Shown here piece after piece: positions 34,314 to 44,246 of a DNA stretch of 64,000 bases. The stretch's first letter is position 1. The number at the start of each line of letters is the position of its first letter. Origin of the DNA: an uncultured Rhizobiaceae group bacterium (GTDB lineage Bacteria; Pseudomonadota; Alphaproteobacteria; Rhizobiales; Rhizobiaceae); NCBI GenBank assembly GCA_937958815.1, contig CALGMR010000009.1:309306-373305 (forward strand). Direction: 5' to 3'. Both the position numbers and the translations under genes were made by a program. The notes below the pieces were generated by a model. The model saw only the letters and a list, made by a program, of their open reading frames with translations. It was not told where the DNA came from and ran no database searches.

Positions 34314-36461
34314 GTGACTGCACTCTCAACCCACCGCGTCGATTGCGAAGCGGCCACAATCATATTTGCATGGACTGAAAGCATTCCCGAGATCATTTAT
34401 TTCGGATCGTCCCTTGCTCATGATTTAGATATGGAAACGTTTGCAGCTTCTCGAGCACGCCCCCAAGGTTTTGCCACCATGGACGAGTACGCGCCTGTTT
34501 CCATGCAACCGGAGATTGCCCATGGATTCATGGGCCACCCTGGTCTTATTGCGCACCGTTCAGGTTCGGGTAAAGCAGGTTGGGCGGGTTTGTTTTCATT
34601 TGCCAGCCGCACTGACATTGAAAATGGCGTGATCTTCAGATGCTACGATGCCCACCGTGGATTGATTTTGGAAATCCAATGCAGGCTCTGCCCCCATTCA
34701 TCCGTCGCGGTGTTTCAATCAACATTGACAAATGACAGCGATGCAGAATGCATCGTTGATTGGATGAGCGCACCTGTCATTCCAGTGCCACAAGCACTGT
34801 CAGAATATTTGCATTTTCACGGAAGATGGTGTGCTGAGTTTGATATAGATCGCCGAACTGTTCCGATGGGATTGGTGAAAGCCGAAAACCGCCGCGGCCG
34901 CACAAGCCATGAAGCGTTTCCCGGCACAATCATGCTGACTCCAACCACAGATGAAATCTCTGGCCAATGTCTCGGAGTTCATTTGGGGTGGAGTGGCAAC
35001 CACCGCATGGTTATGGAACGACTGACCACGGGCGAATGCCAATTGCAGATGGGTGTGTTGCATTTCTCGCGCGAAGGCATTGTGCCTGTTGGGCAGTCGA
35101 TTTCCACACCAGAGATTTATGTCTCACAATCAGATCACGGCTTGAATGATATGAGCCAGAAATTCCACGAATATGTGCGCCGCAATATTCTGAAATTTCC
35201 TGAGCCTGAAAAGCCCCGCCCTGTGACCGTAAATACATGGGAGGCGCTCTATTTTGATCATGACCTTGACCGTTTGAAAGCGCTTGCCGATGCTGCCGAA
35301 ACGGTTGGTGCAGAACGCTATGTTCTCGACGACGGTTGGTTTCGCGGTCGCGATGATGACACAACATCATTGGGGGATTGGTTTCCCGATGAAAAGAAAT
35401 ATCCAGACGGACTGCACCCAATAGTTGACTATGTGGTGGACGAAAAAGGCATGGAGTTTGGTCTGTGGGTGGAGCCTGAAATGGTCAATCCGGATTCAGA
35501 CCTCTACCGCGAGCATCCCGATTGGGTTTTGCAGCTTGATCCATACCCGCTTATGACGGGACGCAATCAATTGGTGCTTGATCTCACCAACACGAATGTC
35601 ACCGATTATCTTTTTGAGCGCCTGAGCAGTTTGTTATCAGAATATCGAATTTCCTATTTCAAATGGGATATGAACCGCGATCTTGTTTTGCCGGGAGATC
35701 GTTCAGGCAATGCAGCGGTTCATCGTCAAACTTCAGAATTGTATAAGCTGATCGATCGGTTGCGATTGGCCTTCCCCCATGTAGAAATCGAAAGTTGTGC
35801 TTCAGGCGGTGGGCGTATCGACTTTGAAATTCTAAAACGCACCCATCGTTTCTGGACGTCCGACTCCAACGATGCGGTGGAACGCACACGCATTCAAACC
35901 GGCTTTTCTTATTTCTTTCCGCCAGAAGTTATGGGTGCGCATATTGGCCCTGCGTGGTGCCATACATCGGGGCGAGGGTTTCAACCAAACTTTCGTGCGC
36001 TTGTAAGCGGTTATGGGCATATGGGTCTGGAGCTTGATCTCACCAAAATCGATGCTGACGAAATGTCTATTTTTCAAGATGCTGTGGCACGCTACAAACA
36101 AGATCGTCATCTTTGGCACGAAGGGGATTTTCATCGCATCCTTACGGTTGACGCCGACCTTATCGGAGCGGCTACGGTGAGCAAAGACCAAACGATCGCG
36201 CGTGTTGTGATGATGCAAATTGATCGGCCCCGTTCGGTCGTACCACCGAATATTGCCATTCCAGGTCTTGCGCCGGAGAAAACTTACAAGGTCACTTTGC
36301 AAACCCCACCAGACATCGCGAAACGCGCCAGCCGTGTGTTTGAAAATCCATTGATGAAAGACGGGTTCGCGTTGCCAGGCAGCATGTTGGGCAGCGTTGG
36401 TGTGCAACTGCCCGTTATGTATGCCCAAACGGGCGTTGCACTTTCTCTGGAGGCTGTGTGA
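34314..36461 (+). CDS. Alpha-galactosidase, glycoside hydrolase family 36
   Basis: 715 aa cytoplasmic enzyme of normal GH36 length. The N-terminal beta-sandwich is followed by a TIM barrel with YVLDDGWF at about 336-343, the nucleophile Asp452 in FKWDMNRDL, ESCASGGGRIDF near 493-504, and the acid/base probably Asp517 in FWTSDSND. It releases galactose from melibiose- or raffinose-type alpha-galactosides. Start is GTG at 34314, four bases after the permease stop. Its TGA overlaps the dgoK ATG by one base. Confidence 0.94.
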   Translation: MTALSTHRVDCEAATIIFAWTESIPEIIYFGSSLAHDLDMETFAASRARPQGFATMDEYAPVSMQPEIAHGFMGHPGLIAHRSGSGKAGWAGLFSFASRTDIENGVIFRCYDAHRGLILEIQCRLCPHSSVAVFQSTLTNDSDAECIVDWMSAPVIPVPQALSEYLHFHGRWCAEFDIDRRTVPMGLVKAENRRGRTSHEAFPGTIMLTPTTDEISGQCLGVHLGWSGNHRMVMERLTTGECQLQMGVLHFSREGIVPVGQSISTPEIYVSQSDHGLNDMSQKFHEYVRRNILKFPEPEKPRPVTVNTWEALYFDHDLDRLKALADAAETVGAERYVLDDGWFRGRDDDTTSLGDWFPDEKKYPDGLHPIVDYVVDEKGMEFGLWVEPEMVNPDSDLYREHPDWVLQLDPYPLMTGRNQLVLDLTNTNVTDYLFERLSSLLSEYRISYFKWDMNRDLVLPGDRSGNAAVHRQTSELYKLIDRLRLAFPHVEIESCASGGGRIDFEILKRTHRFWTSDSNDAVERTRIQTGFSYFFPPEVMGAHIGPAWCHTSGRGFQPNFRALVSGYGHMGLELDLTKIDADEMSIFQDAVARYKQDRHLWHEGDFHRILTVDADLIGAATVSKDQTIARVVMMQIDRPRSVVPPNIAIPGLAPEKTYKVTLQTPPDIAKRASRVFENPLMKDGFALPGSMLGSVGVQLPVMYAQTGVALSLEAV

Positions 36462-37378
36462 TGTCCGATCCCGCCCTTATTGCATTGGACTGGGGAACGA
36501 CAAATGTGCGCGCTGCTCTGCTGGATTCACATGGCGCAGTTCTTGAGGAACGACGTGGCGAAAGCGGCGTGGGGCAATTCAACACGCAACAGTTTGAGCA
36601 ACAATTCGAAACACTCACCCAAGGTTGGCCAAAGGTCTCTGCAATTGCCGCAGGCATGATTGGCAGCAAACAAGGGTGGGTGGAAGCTCCATATCTGGGT
36701 GTGCCATGCAGTACCAACCAACTGTCCCAATCACTCGTTTCGTTTCAAAATAACGGACGCGACGTGACGATTGTTCCCGGCCTTAAACTGGACAATGGCG
36801 TTCGTTATGACGTCATGCGTGGCGAAGAAACTCAGTTGGCTGGCTTTCTGGCACACAATAAGGGTTTCTCCGGCACGGTGATCATGCCCGGCACACACAG
36901 CAAATGGGTGATGCTGGAAAACGAGCACATTGTAGATTTTCGAACTTACATGACAGGCGAGTTTTTCGATGCCGTGAGTGAGCACACAATCCTGCGTCAC
37001 TCTGTATCTGATCAAAGCGGTCCTGACACCATTTTTGATCAGAAAGTGAAAGAACTTTCAGGAGCAACTGGCTCAATTGAGGGTGAACTTTTTGGCCTGC
37101 GGGCGCGCCACCTGCTTGAGGGATGTGGTGAAGGTCGTTTGCGGCAAGAATTGTCCGCATTGCTGATCATGGCTGAATTGCGCGCAGGTGTTTTGGATGG
37201 TTTTGCCTTGCAGAAAAACGTTGTTGTTATTGGAACCGACACACTGACCGTATTTTATGAAACCGCACTGGCTGCATTGGGACACGACTCCAAACGCTTT
37301 AAGGGCACCACTTTGGTTTGGCCTGCTTTGTTGAATTTAGCAGTGAAAGCCAAGCTGATTGAAGGACAAGCAGCATGA
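36461..37378 (+). CDS. dgoK: 2-dehydro-3-deoxygalactonokinase
   Basis: About 305 aa. Phosphorylates 2-keto-3-deoxy-D-galactonate at C6 in the De Ley-Doudoroff galactose pathway. ALDWGTTNVRAALLD near residues 6-20 is the sugar-kinase phosphate-1 motif; GMIGSKQGWVEAPYLGVP and the later MPGTHSKWVMLE and TYMTGEFFD fit DgoK. It overlaps both the alpha-galactosidase (1 base) and dgoA (4 bases), so the three are one translational unit. Confidence 0.93.
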   Translation: MSDPALIALDWGTTNVRAALLDSHGAVLEERRGESGVGQFNTQQFEQQFETLTQGWPKVSAIAAGMIGSKQGWVEAPYLGVPCSTNQLSQSLVSFQNNGRDVTIVPGLKLDNGVRYDVMRGEETQLAGFLAHNKGFSGTVIMPGTHSKWVMLENEHIVDFRTYMTGEFFDAVSEHTILRHSVSDQSGPDTIFDQKVKELSGATGSIEGELFGLRARHLLEGCGEGRLRQELSALLIMAELRAGVLDGFALQKNVVVIGTDTLTVFYETALAALGHDSKRFKGTTLVWPALLNLAVKAKLIEGQAA

Positions 37379-38001
37379 GTGACTTGTTTGAAGGCCACCG
37401 CCCTTTGGTTGCGATATTGCGCGGTTTGAAACCTGCTGAAGCGCTCGATATTGGAGCTGCCCTCGTCGATGCTGGGTTCGGCATTATCGAAGTTCCATTG
37501 AATTCCCCTGAGCCTTTGGAAAGCATTGAATTGCTGGCCAAGGAATTTGGCGACACTTGCATTGTTGGTGCGGGAACCGTTTTGACCACGGAACAGGTGG
37601 ACGGCGTAATCGATGTAGGTGGGCGATTGATTGTTTCACCTGATATGAAACCAACCGTCATTCAACGCACAATAGAACGCGGTGGTTTGTCGTTTCCCGG
37701 TGTTTTCACCCCAACTGAAGCATTTGCAGCGATAGATGCAGGCTGTCATGCATTGAAGTTTTTTCCTGCAAGCTTGCATGGGCCGGATGGGGTGAAAGCA
37801 ATCAAAGCTGTTCTTCCCACACATATGAATGTGCTGGCAGTGGGCGGTGTCTCCGTTCCCACAATTGGCGAATGGCTGTCTGCCGGAACCAATGGTTTTG
37901 GCATCGGATCAAACGTCTACAAGGCCGGATGGGATGCAGAAACGGTAAGCACCGAAGCCAAAGCTTTTGTGGCTGCGTATGACGCGGCCGCTGCTAGCTG
38001 A
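37375..38001 (+). CDS. dgoA: 2-dehydro-3-deoxy-6-phosphogalactonate aldolase
   Basis: 208 aa class I aldolase of the KDPG/KDPGal family: KDPGal to pyruvate and glyceraldehyde-3-phosphate. PLVAILRGLKPAEAL with the catalytic Glu-type region, IIEVPLNSPEP, IVGAGTVLTTEQV and the Schiff-base lysine in HALKFFPASLHG are all present. NSP in EVPLNSP and the DgoK neighbour favour DgoA over Eda. It ends the galactoside operon, with an 8-base convergent overlap with soxG. It might also serve as Eda for the edd operon at 21 kb, since no eda is nearby; untested. Confidence 0.9.
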   Translation: MSDLFEGHRPLVAILRGLKPAEALDIGAALVDAGFGIIEVPLNSPEPLESIELLAKEFGDTCIVGAGTVLTTEQVDGVIDVGGRLIVSPDMKPTVIQRTIERGGLSFPGVFTPTEAFAAIDAGCHALKFFPASLHGPDGVKAIKAVLPTHMNVLAVGGVSVPTIGEWLSAGTNGFGIGSNVYKAGWDAETVSTEAKAFVAAYDAAAAS

Positions 38002-38587
38002 CGGCATATCCCACTTCGGAACTGGCAGTGGTGATCCAATGCCAAAAACCCCGCGCAAAACTGGTGAAAACGTAGAGGTCGAAATTCTCTTCGCCAGTTC
38101 GATGGATTGTGACACCAATTTCATGATGGTGGCTGATTTGCGAAGTGCCCACGGGAAAGGCTGTCAAATCAAAATCGATGGCGATACCGCTGGCCAACAC
38201 CCATGCAGCTTTTGGGCCTTTAATTTGAATCAGCACGCGTGCATGGGTCAAACCCGTCACAGCGCCGTTTTTCGCTGACACTTTTCCCCGCAGCTTGTCT
38301 TCAAGGCCTTCGACTTCAGAATCGACCAGCCAACGGCCAGGGCCGGTTTGCATGATTGAAACAGTTTCTGAATGTGCCGTTGCAGGCGCTTTTGGAACTC
38401 CCAACTTGGTGACCGATTGAACCGCTTTTTCAACAGCACCTACTGTGTCTGGCCAAGCTTGAACTTGAACAAGGGATCCGCACAGGTTTTCACTCAAGAA
38501 CACCTCCAGCGAACGTGTATTCGCACCAAAAACGCCGGGCTCTACCACGGCGTCGAGCGGGGACACTCTTTCGGGAACATCAACCAT
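37994..38587 (-). CDS. soxG: Sarcosine oxidase subunit gamma
   Basis: About 197 aa. Small subunit of the heterotetrameric sarcosine oxidase, GcvT-like fold. GPGRWLVDSE near residues 108-117 and a late FARGFWHWI segment match SoxG. The start is settled by a GGAGGA ribosome site (tcctcc on the plus strand at 38595-38600) seven bases before ATG 38587, giving an 8-base overlap with soxA; the frame is open to 38611. Last gene of soxBDAG. Confidence 0.9.
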   Translation of the reverse strand: MVDVPERVSPLDAVVEPGVFGANTRSLEVFLSENLCGSLVQVQAWPDTVGAVEKAVQSVTKLGVPKAPATAHSETVSIMQTGPGRWLVDSEVEGLEDKLRGKVSAKNGAVTGLTHARVLIQIKGPKAAWVLASGIAIDFDLTAFPVGTSQISHHHEIGVTIHRTGEENFDLYVFTSFARGFWHWITTASSEVGYAVS

Positions 38588-41500
38588 GCATGCGTCCTCC
38601 ATCTGGATCAACCATATGCGGGCTTACCACTTCAACGGCCACATGCATGTTGCGCACTGGGTTGGTTGCAAACATTTTTTCACCATGACGAGCATTGCCA
38701 CCTTCCAAAAGAGCCAGCGAAATATAACAATTCAGTTCTGGCGAGAAACAGGTGGACGTGGTGTTGCCTTCGGTTTGTCCAGGTTGGTCTTTGTTGCCCT
38801 TTACCAAATGGCTGCCGCCGCGAATGCGTTGGCCATCGATGCTTTTAATCGCCACCAATTGCAGACGGCTCTCTTCGTGAAAGGCATCCCGTTTCAACAA
38901 GGTTGCACCCACAAAATTTTTCTTAGATGACACCATGCCACCCAGCCCCAGATCGAGTGGTGTCGTGCGTCCGTTTAATTCTGGGCCTGCCACATGGCCT
39001 TTTTCAATACGCAATGTGGAAAGTGCTTCAAGACCGTAGGGTACGATTTGGAACCGCTTGCCTGCTTTCATCAAAGCATCCCAAAGCGCCTGCCCCCAGC
39101 CTGCACCGCAATAAACCTCGTAAGCCATTTCACCTGAGAATGACAAACGTGCAATCCATACGGGAATGCCAGCGATAGTGGCTTGGCGAACACCCATGAA
39201 TGGCAGGCCTTCGTTGGAAACATCACAATCATTTACACATGCTTTGAGGACATTGCGCGACTTTGGCCCTGCCACTGCAACACCTGCCCACTCATCTGAA
39301 ACGGATGCGAGCGCAACTTTCAAATCTGGCCACACCACATCACGGTGATATTCCAGATGTTCCATCACCTGCCCTGCACCTGCTGTGGTCGTGGTCATCA
39401 AATAGCGATTTTCGTCCAGCCGCCATGTGGTGCCGTCGTCAAACAACATGCCATCTTCGCGCAACATCAAACCGTAACGCGCTTTGCCGACGGGTAATTT
39501 TGCAAACCCGTTTGAATAGATGCGGTTGAGAAATTCTGCAGCATCCGGCCCTTGCACATCAATTTTCCCAAGGGTGGAAACATCTACCAATCCAACACCT
39601 TTGCGCACGGTAGCTGCTTCACGGATATAGGCTTGCTCAACGCTTTCGCCTGACCGGTTATAACTTTCAGGACGCAACCATGGGCCATTGGCATACATGT
39701 TAGCGCCTTCAGCCACATGCCAATCGTGCATGGGTGTCAAACGTTCTGACGCCAAATGTCCGTAAGCATCCCCCGCGATCGCTCCCAATGCAGTGGGGGT
39801 GTAGGGCGGTCGAAAACGCGTTGTTCCCACGTCCGGAATGGGTTTGCCACGCGCTTCAGCCATGATGGCCAAGCCAGACATATTGGATGTCTTGCCCTGA
39901 TCTGTCGCCATGCCCAAAGTGGTGTAGCGCTTGAGATGCTCAACAGATACCAACCCTTCACGGTGTGCCAGCCGCACGTCTTCTGCGGTGACATCGTGTT
40001 GTAAATCCACAAATGCTTTGCCCCCCGTATTGATTTCGAAAACGGGCGCAGGCGCGTAATCAATTTCATCGCCTTCGATGCGCGGGACATCGCTTTCGCC
40101 CTCACCTAGACCAGCCTCAGCCAGCGCTTTCACGGCGGCCTCTTCGCCAGAGCGGAAGGCATGACGCAGTCCGAATTTGCCTGCCATCGCCCCTGCCACA
40201 TGCCAAGAACTTGTGGCTTCACCAGGTAAAAACGCTTGCAATTCTGCATCCCAAACCGGCTTTTCACCTTGTTGAGATGTCAGATGAAACGCAGGCGACC
40301 AACCGCCCGAAACGGCAATACAATCGCATCCTATCTTCTTGAGCTTACGCCCCACTTCACCTGTGGTTTCGGAAAACTCTGAAATCTGTGCGCCAGACAG
40401 GGTTTGCAATCCACTGGTTGCTGTAATCGCCGCACCGAGAAAAATTTCTGCGCGGGATTCTTCACCTGCGGCGCGAATGGCATCGGGCACATCTTTGCGC
40501 ACATCGACAATTGCTTCCACGATCACACCGTATTTTGCCATGTCGCGCGCGGCCAGCCAGCCCGTATCATTGTTGGTGAACACGCATACCGCCCGGCCCG
40601 GAGAGACCCCATATTCAACCACATAGCGACGTGCAGAATCTGCCAACATTACGCCCGGGCGGTCATTTCCAGCGAAGACGATGGGGCGTTCAATAGCGCC
40701 AGTGGCAATGACAGCGGACTTGCATCGTATGTTCCACGCTCTCTGGCGCACTTGATGTTTGCCCGGCGTTTTTACATGATCTGCCAAACGTTCAATTGCC
40801 AGATAGGTGTTGTCATCGAACATGGATTGAACAGTTGTGCGCGTCAGCACTGTGACGTTTTCATTTTCTGCAAGTTCAGCCAAACGATCGGCAACCCAAT
40901 CATGTGCTAATGCGCCGTCGAGCAGTTCTGATGATGACAATAGCGCGCCGCCAGCGACGGCACTTTCATCACATAGAATGACCTTCGCTCCAGCCGATGC
41001 CGCACGTTCAGCGGCGGATATTCCCGCAGCACCAGCGCCCACAACAAGCACATCGCAGAACGCATTCATGCGCCCATATTTGTCAGGGTCAGCCTGGGAT
41101 GCGCCTTTGCCAAGACCGGCTGCGCGGCGGATCAGTTGCTCACAAAACCACCAAAATTGTGTTGCTTTGTGGCCAGGGCGAGAGGGCCCCATAAACGTTT
41201 TGTAATAAAACCCTGCGCTGAACGCTTTGCCCGGCAACTGGTTCACCGCCATCACATCAAAATTGACAGAGGGCCAACGGTTTTGCGATTTTGCTTCTAA
41301 GCCTTCATAAAGTTCCAGTTCTGTTGCGCGAATATTTGGTTCAGTGCGCGCCCCGCTGTGAACGGTCACCAATGCATTTGGCTCTTCAGAACCCGCAGAG
41401 AATATTCCCCGCGGACGGTGATATTTGAACGAGCGTGCAACGATGGAGACACCATTTGCCATCAGTGCTGAAGCCAAAGTATCACCCACGCGCCCAGAAT

Positions 41501-41591
41501 AATTTTTTCCATCAAACGTGAAATTGATTTTGGAATCATGATCGACTGCGCGGCCAAGACCCTCACGCAAATTGAGGCGAAACCCACTCAT
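38580..41591 (-). CDS. soxA: Sarcosine oxidase subunit alpha
   Basis: About 1003 aa, normal for the tetrameric enzyme. In order: an N-terminal 2Fe-2S-ferredoxin-like segment (FTFDGKNYSGRVGDTLASAL), an NAD-binding Rossmann domain (VLVVGAGAAGISAAERAA), an amine oxidase-type middle, and a C-terminal GcvT-like THF-binding domain with MGVRQATIAGIPVWIARLSF. The complex demethylates sarcosine to glycine; the methyl carbon goes to THF as 5,10-methylene-THF. ATG 41591 with GGGAGG upstream is preferred; it overlaps the soxD stop by 4 bases. The longer frame to 41708 is inside soxD. Confidence 0.96.
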   Translation of the reverse strand: MSGFRLNLREGLGRAVDHDSKINFTFDGKNYSGRVGDTLASALMANGVSIVARSFKYHRPRGIFSAGSEEPNALVTVHSGARTEPNIRATELELYEGLEAKSQNRWPSVNFDVMAVNQLPGKAFSAGFYYKTFMGPSRPGHKATQFWWFCEQLIRRAAGLGKGASQADPDKYGRMNAFCDVLVVGAGAAGISAAERAASAGAKVILCDESAVAGGALLSSSELLDGALAHDWVADRLAELAENENVTVLTRTTVQSMFDDNTYLAIERLADHVKTPGKHQVRQRAWNIRCKSAVIATGAIERPIVFAGNDRPGVMLADSARRYVVEYGVSPGRAVCVFTNNDTGWLAARDMAKYGVIVEAIVDVRKDVPDAIRAAGEESRAEIFLGAAITATSGLQTLSGAQISEFSETTGEVGRKLKKIGCDCIAVSGGWSPAFHLTSQQGEKPVWDAELQAFLPGEATSSWHVAGAMAGKFGLRHAFRSGEEAAVKALAEAGLGEGESDVPRIEGDEIDYAPAPVFEINTGGKAFVDLQHDVTAEDVRLAHREGLVSVEHLKRYTTLGMATDQGKTSNMSGLAIMAEARGKPIPDVGTTRFRPPYTPTALGAIAGDAYGHLASERLTPMHDWHVAEGANMYANGPWLRPESYNRSGESVEQAYIREAATVRKGVGLVDVSTLGKIDVQGPDAAEFLNRIYSNGFAKLPVGKARYGLMLREDGMLFDDGTTWRLDENRYLMTTTTAGAGQVMEHLEYHRDVVWPDLKVALASVSDEWAGVAVAGPKSRNVLKACVNDCDVSNEGLPFMGVRQATIAGIPVWIARLSFSGEMAYEVYCGAGWGQALWDALMKAGKRFQIVPYGLEALSTLRIEKGHVAGPELNGRTTPLDLGLGGMVSSKKNFVGATLLKRDAFHEESRLQLVAIKSIDGQRIRGGSHLVKGNKDQPGQTEGNTTSTCFSPELNCYISLALLEGGNARHGEKMFATNPVRNMHVAVEVVSPHMVDPDGGRMHG

Positions 41592-41869
41592 GATTTGCCT
41601 CCCAGTGCTTTCGTCCATGGACCCACAGGTTCGCAATTGGAAATTTTGTGGGTGGTCGTGTTGCGCGTGACCACCATATGCATGCGGCACCCAGAGGTGT
41701 GGTTCCATAATTCGCGATGCTCGCCATCGGGATTGGTGCGGTCAAAAACATAGGTGTTGTGATCTTCAATGGAGCCATTGTCCATTGGAGGACGCGTTGC
41801 TGATGCATCACCGCGATAGGTAAATTCCTGATGGTCGCGTTCGCCGCAAAAAGGACAGGTCAATCTCAT
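41588..41869 (-). CDS. soxD: Sarcosine oxidase subunit delta
   Basis: 93 aa. Small zinc-binding subunit: MRLTCPFCGERDHQEFTYRG with the cysteine pair Cys5/Cys8, and WNHTSGCRMHMVVTRNT, where the later Cys and His complete the site. ATG 41869 starts one base after the soxB stop and the gene overlaps soxA by 4 bases (ATGA). The open frame back to 41911 lies within soxB and is not used. Confidence 0.93.
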   Translation of the reverse strand: MRLTCPFCGERDHQEFTYRGDASATRPPMDNGSIEDHNTYVFDRTNPDGEHRELWNHTSGCRMHMVVTRNTTTHKISNCEPVGPWTKALGGKS

Positions 41870-41870
41870 C

Positions 41871-43130
41871 TTAATGGTACCAAGGTGTGGGGCCGCGACC
41901 CGTTTCATCAATCATGCGACCTTCTTTGAATCGATCCAAAGTGAAGTCTTTGTTCAAGGCATGGGGTTTGTCATTGGCAATTGTGTGCGCAAAGCACCAG
42001 CCCGAAGCAGGCGTTGCTTTGAAACCGCCATAACACCAGCCCGCATTGAGATACATGCCATCCAACGGGCCTGTTGTGATGATCGGACTGCCATCCATCG
42101 ACATATCCATGATGCCACCCCAAGAGCGCAGCAGGCGTAACCGCGCAAAATTCGGAAACATTGCCACCAGTTCACTGGTCACTTCTTCCCACACGGGCAG
42201 ATTTCCGCGCTGGGCATAGGAATTGTAATAATCGATATTGCCGCCAAAAACCAAACCGCCTTTGTCCGATTGGGAAACATATAAATGCCCTGCCCCAAAC
42301 GTGGTGACGGTTGGAATAATAGGCTTGATGGATTCTGAAACAAAGGCCTGCAGCACTGTGGATTCGATAGGAAGTTTATCGACGCCCGCCAATTTCATGA
42401 CGCGGCCAGTGCTGCCCGCAACAGCGACGCCCGTTTTGGCTGCTCGGATTTCTCCTCGGTTCGTTTCAACACCAACAATCCGTCCACCTTCTTTCAAAAA
42501 GCCTGTGACTTCGGTGTTCTCCAAAATATCAACGCCCAATTGATCTGCAGCCCGTGCATAGCCCCAAGCCACCGCATCGTGGCGGGCATTGCCAGCATCA
42601 GGTTGCAACAGACCACCTTCAATTGGAAAACGCGCGGAACCGGAAACATCCAAACCCGGGTTCAACTTCGCCACCTGGTCGCGGTCCAGCAATTCAGACT
42701 TTACGCCCATCAAGCGCATTTGGTTGCCGCGCTCGGCGTAGGTGTCCATTTGTCCTGGCGTGTGGGCAAGGTTCAAAACGCCACGCGGCGAAAACATCAC
42801 ATTGTAGTTCAGGTTGTGGCTGAGCTCGCGCCACAGTTCCATGGATTTTTCATAAAACTGACTGTTGGGTGTGAGGCGATAATTGGAACGCACAATTGTT
42901 GTGTTGCGGCCAATGTTTCCTGAACCGAGATAGCCCTTTTCAATGACCGCCACATTTGTAATGCCGTGAACAGACGCAAGATAAAACGCAGTCGACAAGC
43001 CATGACCGCCCCCGCCAATGATAATAACATCATATGACGATTTCGGCTCTGGCTTTCGCCAAGCTGGCGTCCAGTCCCTGTTGCCTTTCAGAGCATTCTT
43101 CAAAATGCTCCAAGCTGAATAACGCGTCAC
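41871..43130 (-). CDS. soxB: Sarcosine oxidase subunit beta
   Basis: 419 aa. Carries covalent FMN and non-covalent FAD and does the sarcosine oxidation. FAD motif DVIIIGGGGHGLSTAFYLA near residues 34-52, RNTTIVRSNY near 74-83 (with the flavin-contact region), and a C-terminal NAGWCYGGFKATPASGW. First gene of soxBDAG. The 193-base gap to the divergent folD gene carries the likely promoters. Confidence 0.95.
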   Translation of the reverse strand: MTRYSAWSILKNALKGNRDWTPAWRKPEPKSSYDVIIIGGGGHGLSTAFYLASVHGITNVAVIEKGYLGSGNIGRNTTIVRSNYRLTPNSQFYEKSMELWRELSHNLNYNVMFSPRGVLNLAHTPGQMDTYAERGNQMRLMGVKSELLDRDQVAKLNPGLDVSGSARFPIEGGLLQPDAGNARHDAVAWGYARAADQLGVDILENTEVTGFLKEGGRIVGVETNRGEIRAAKTGVAVAGSTGRVMKLAGVDKLPIESTVLQAFVSESIKPIIPTVTTFGAGHLYVSQSDKGGLVFGGNIDYYNSYAQRGNLPVWEEVTSELVAMFPNFARLRLLRSWGGIMDMSMDGSPIITTGPLDGMYLNAGWCYGGFKATPASGWCFAHTIANDKPHALNKDFTLDRFKEGRMIDETGRGPTPWYH

Positions 43131-43323
43131 ATTGCTCTCCTGACGAATTCAGTGCGACTTTTTGTGTCGTCATTTCCAAACAGTATCATGACCATTTCCG
43201 CTATCTACCGCAATTCAGGAATATGACTTTGAACACAACTTACATGCTTGCGTAAAAACGACTTGCACCCTATCAATTTTTCGACAGATATGCTGCCAGC
43301 AGATAATAGAGGACCCTTCAAAA

Positions 43324-44232
43324 ATGTCAGATGAAGGCAAAAGAATCGACGGAAAACTCATCGCAGAGGATGTGGTTGCCATCGCCAAAGCGCACACTGA
43401 AAAATTGGTGGCCGCCACTGGCGTCACACCTGGTTTGGCCGTGATAATTGTTGGCGAAGACCCAGCAAGCCAAGTCTATGTGGCTTCTAAAGGCCGCAAG
43501 GCCAAAGAATGCGGATTTCATTCCGTTCAACATACAATGCCTGCAGATACATCAGAAGCTGATGTTTTGGCGCAGGTGCAAGCCCTCAACGATGATCCAG
43601 CCATTCATGGCATCCTCGTGCAATTGCCGCTGCCCAAGCACATTGATGAAAACAAAATCATTCAGACAATTTCTCCAGACAAAGACGTTGATGGTTTTCA
43701 CCATATGAATGTTGGCCGTCTTGGCACCGGTGATTTTGAATCTGCTTTCGTCCCCTGCACACCTGCTGGCTCAATGATTTTGATCCGTCGTGTTTTGGGC
43801 GACGATCTCTCGGGCCTCAACGCGGTTGTTATCGGGCGCTCCAACATCGTGGGCAAGCCTATGGCCAACCTGTTGTTGGGTGCCAACTGCACAGTCACTA
43901 TTGCCCATAGCCGCACAAAAGACCTCGAAGGTCTCACACGCACAGCCGACATTGTGGTTGCTGCTGTGGGGCGCCCGGAAATGGTCAAAGGGGATTGGAT
44001 CAAACAAGGCGCCACCGTGATCGATGTGGGCATCAACCGAATTGACGCGCCAGAACGTGGTGAAGGCAAAACACGATTGGTTGGCGATGTGGATTATCAA
44101 GGCGCATTGGAAAACGCTGCTCATATCACACCCGTCCCGGGTGGAGTTGGACCAATGACAATTGCGCTGCTGATGGGGGCAACTCTCACATCCGCATGTC
44201 GTCACGCAAAATTTGAACCACCCGCTTTCTAA
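43324..44232 (+). CDS. folD: Bifunctional methylene-THF dehydrogenase / methenyl-THF cyclohydrolase
   Basis: 302 aa. Interconverts 5,10-methylene-, methenyl- and 10-formyl-THF. GHIPVPGG-like C-terminal motif is seen as [13 protein letters not shown], with [16 protein letters not shown] for the Rossmann region and [12 protein letters not shown] for the substrate side; the catalytic lysine lies in [11 protein letters not shown] near residue 59. Its divergent position beside soxBDAG makes sense because sarcosine oxidase releases methylene-THF. It is followed after 14 bases by a GlxA-type regulator. Confidence 0.96.
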   Translation: MSDEGKRIDGKLIAEDVVAIAKAHTEKLVAATGVTPGLAVIIVGEDPASQVYVASKGRKAKECGFHSVQHTMPADTSEADVLAQVQALNDDPAIHGILVQLPLPKHIDENKIIQTISPDKDVDGFHHMNVGRLGTGDFESAFVPCTPAGSMILIRRVLGDDLSGLNAVVIGRSNIVGKPMANLLLGANCTVTIAHSRTKDLEGLTRTADIVVAAVGRPEMVKGDWIKQGATVIDVGINRIDAPERGEGKTRLVGDVDYQGALENAAHITPVPGGVGPMTIALLMGATLTSACRHAKFEPPAF

Positions 44233-44246
44233 CTGCTGGAGCATCT

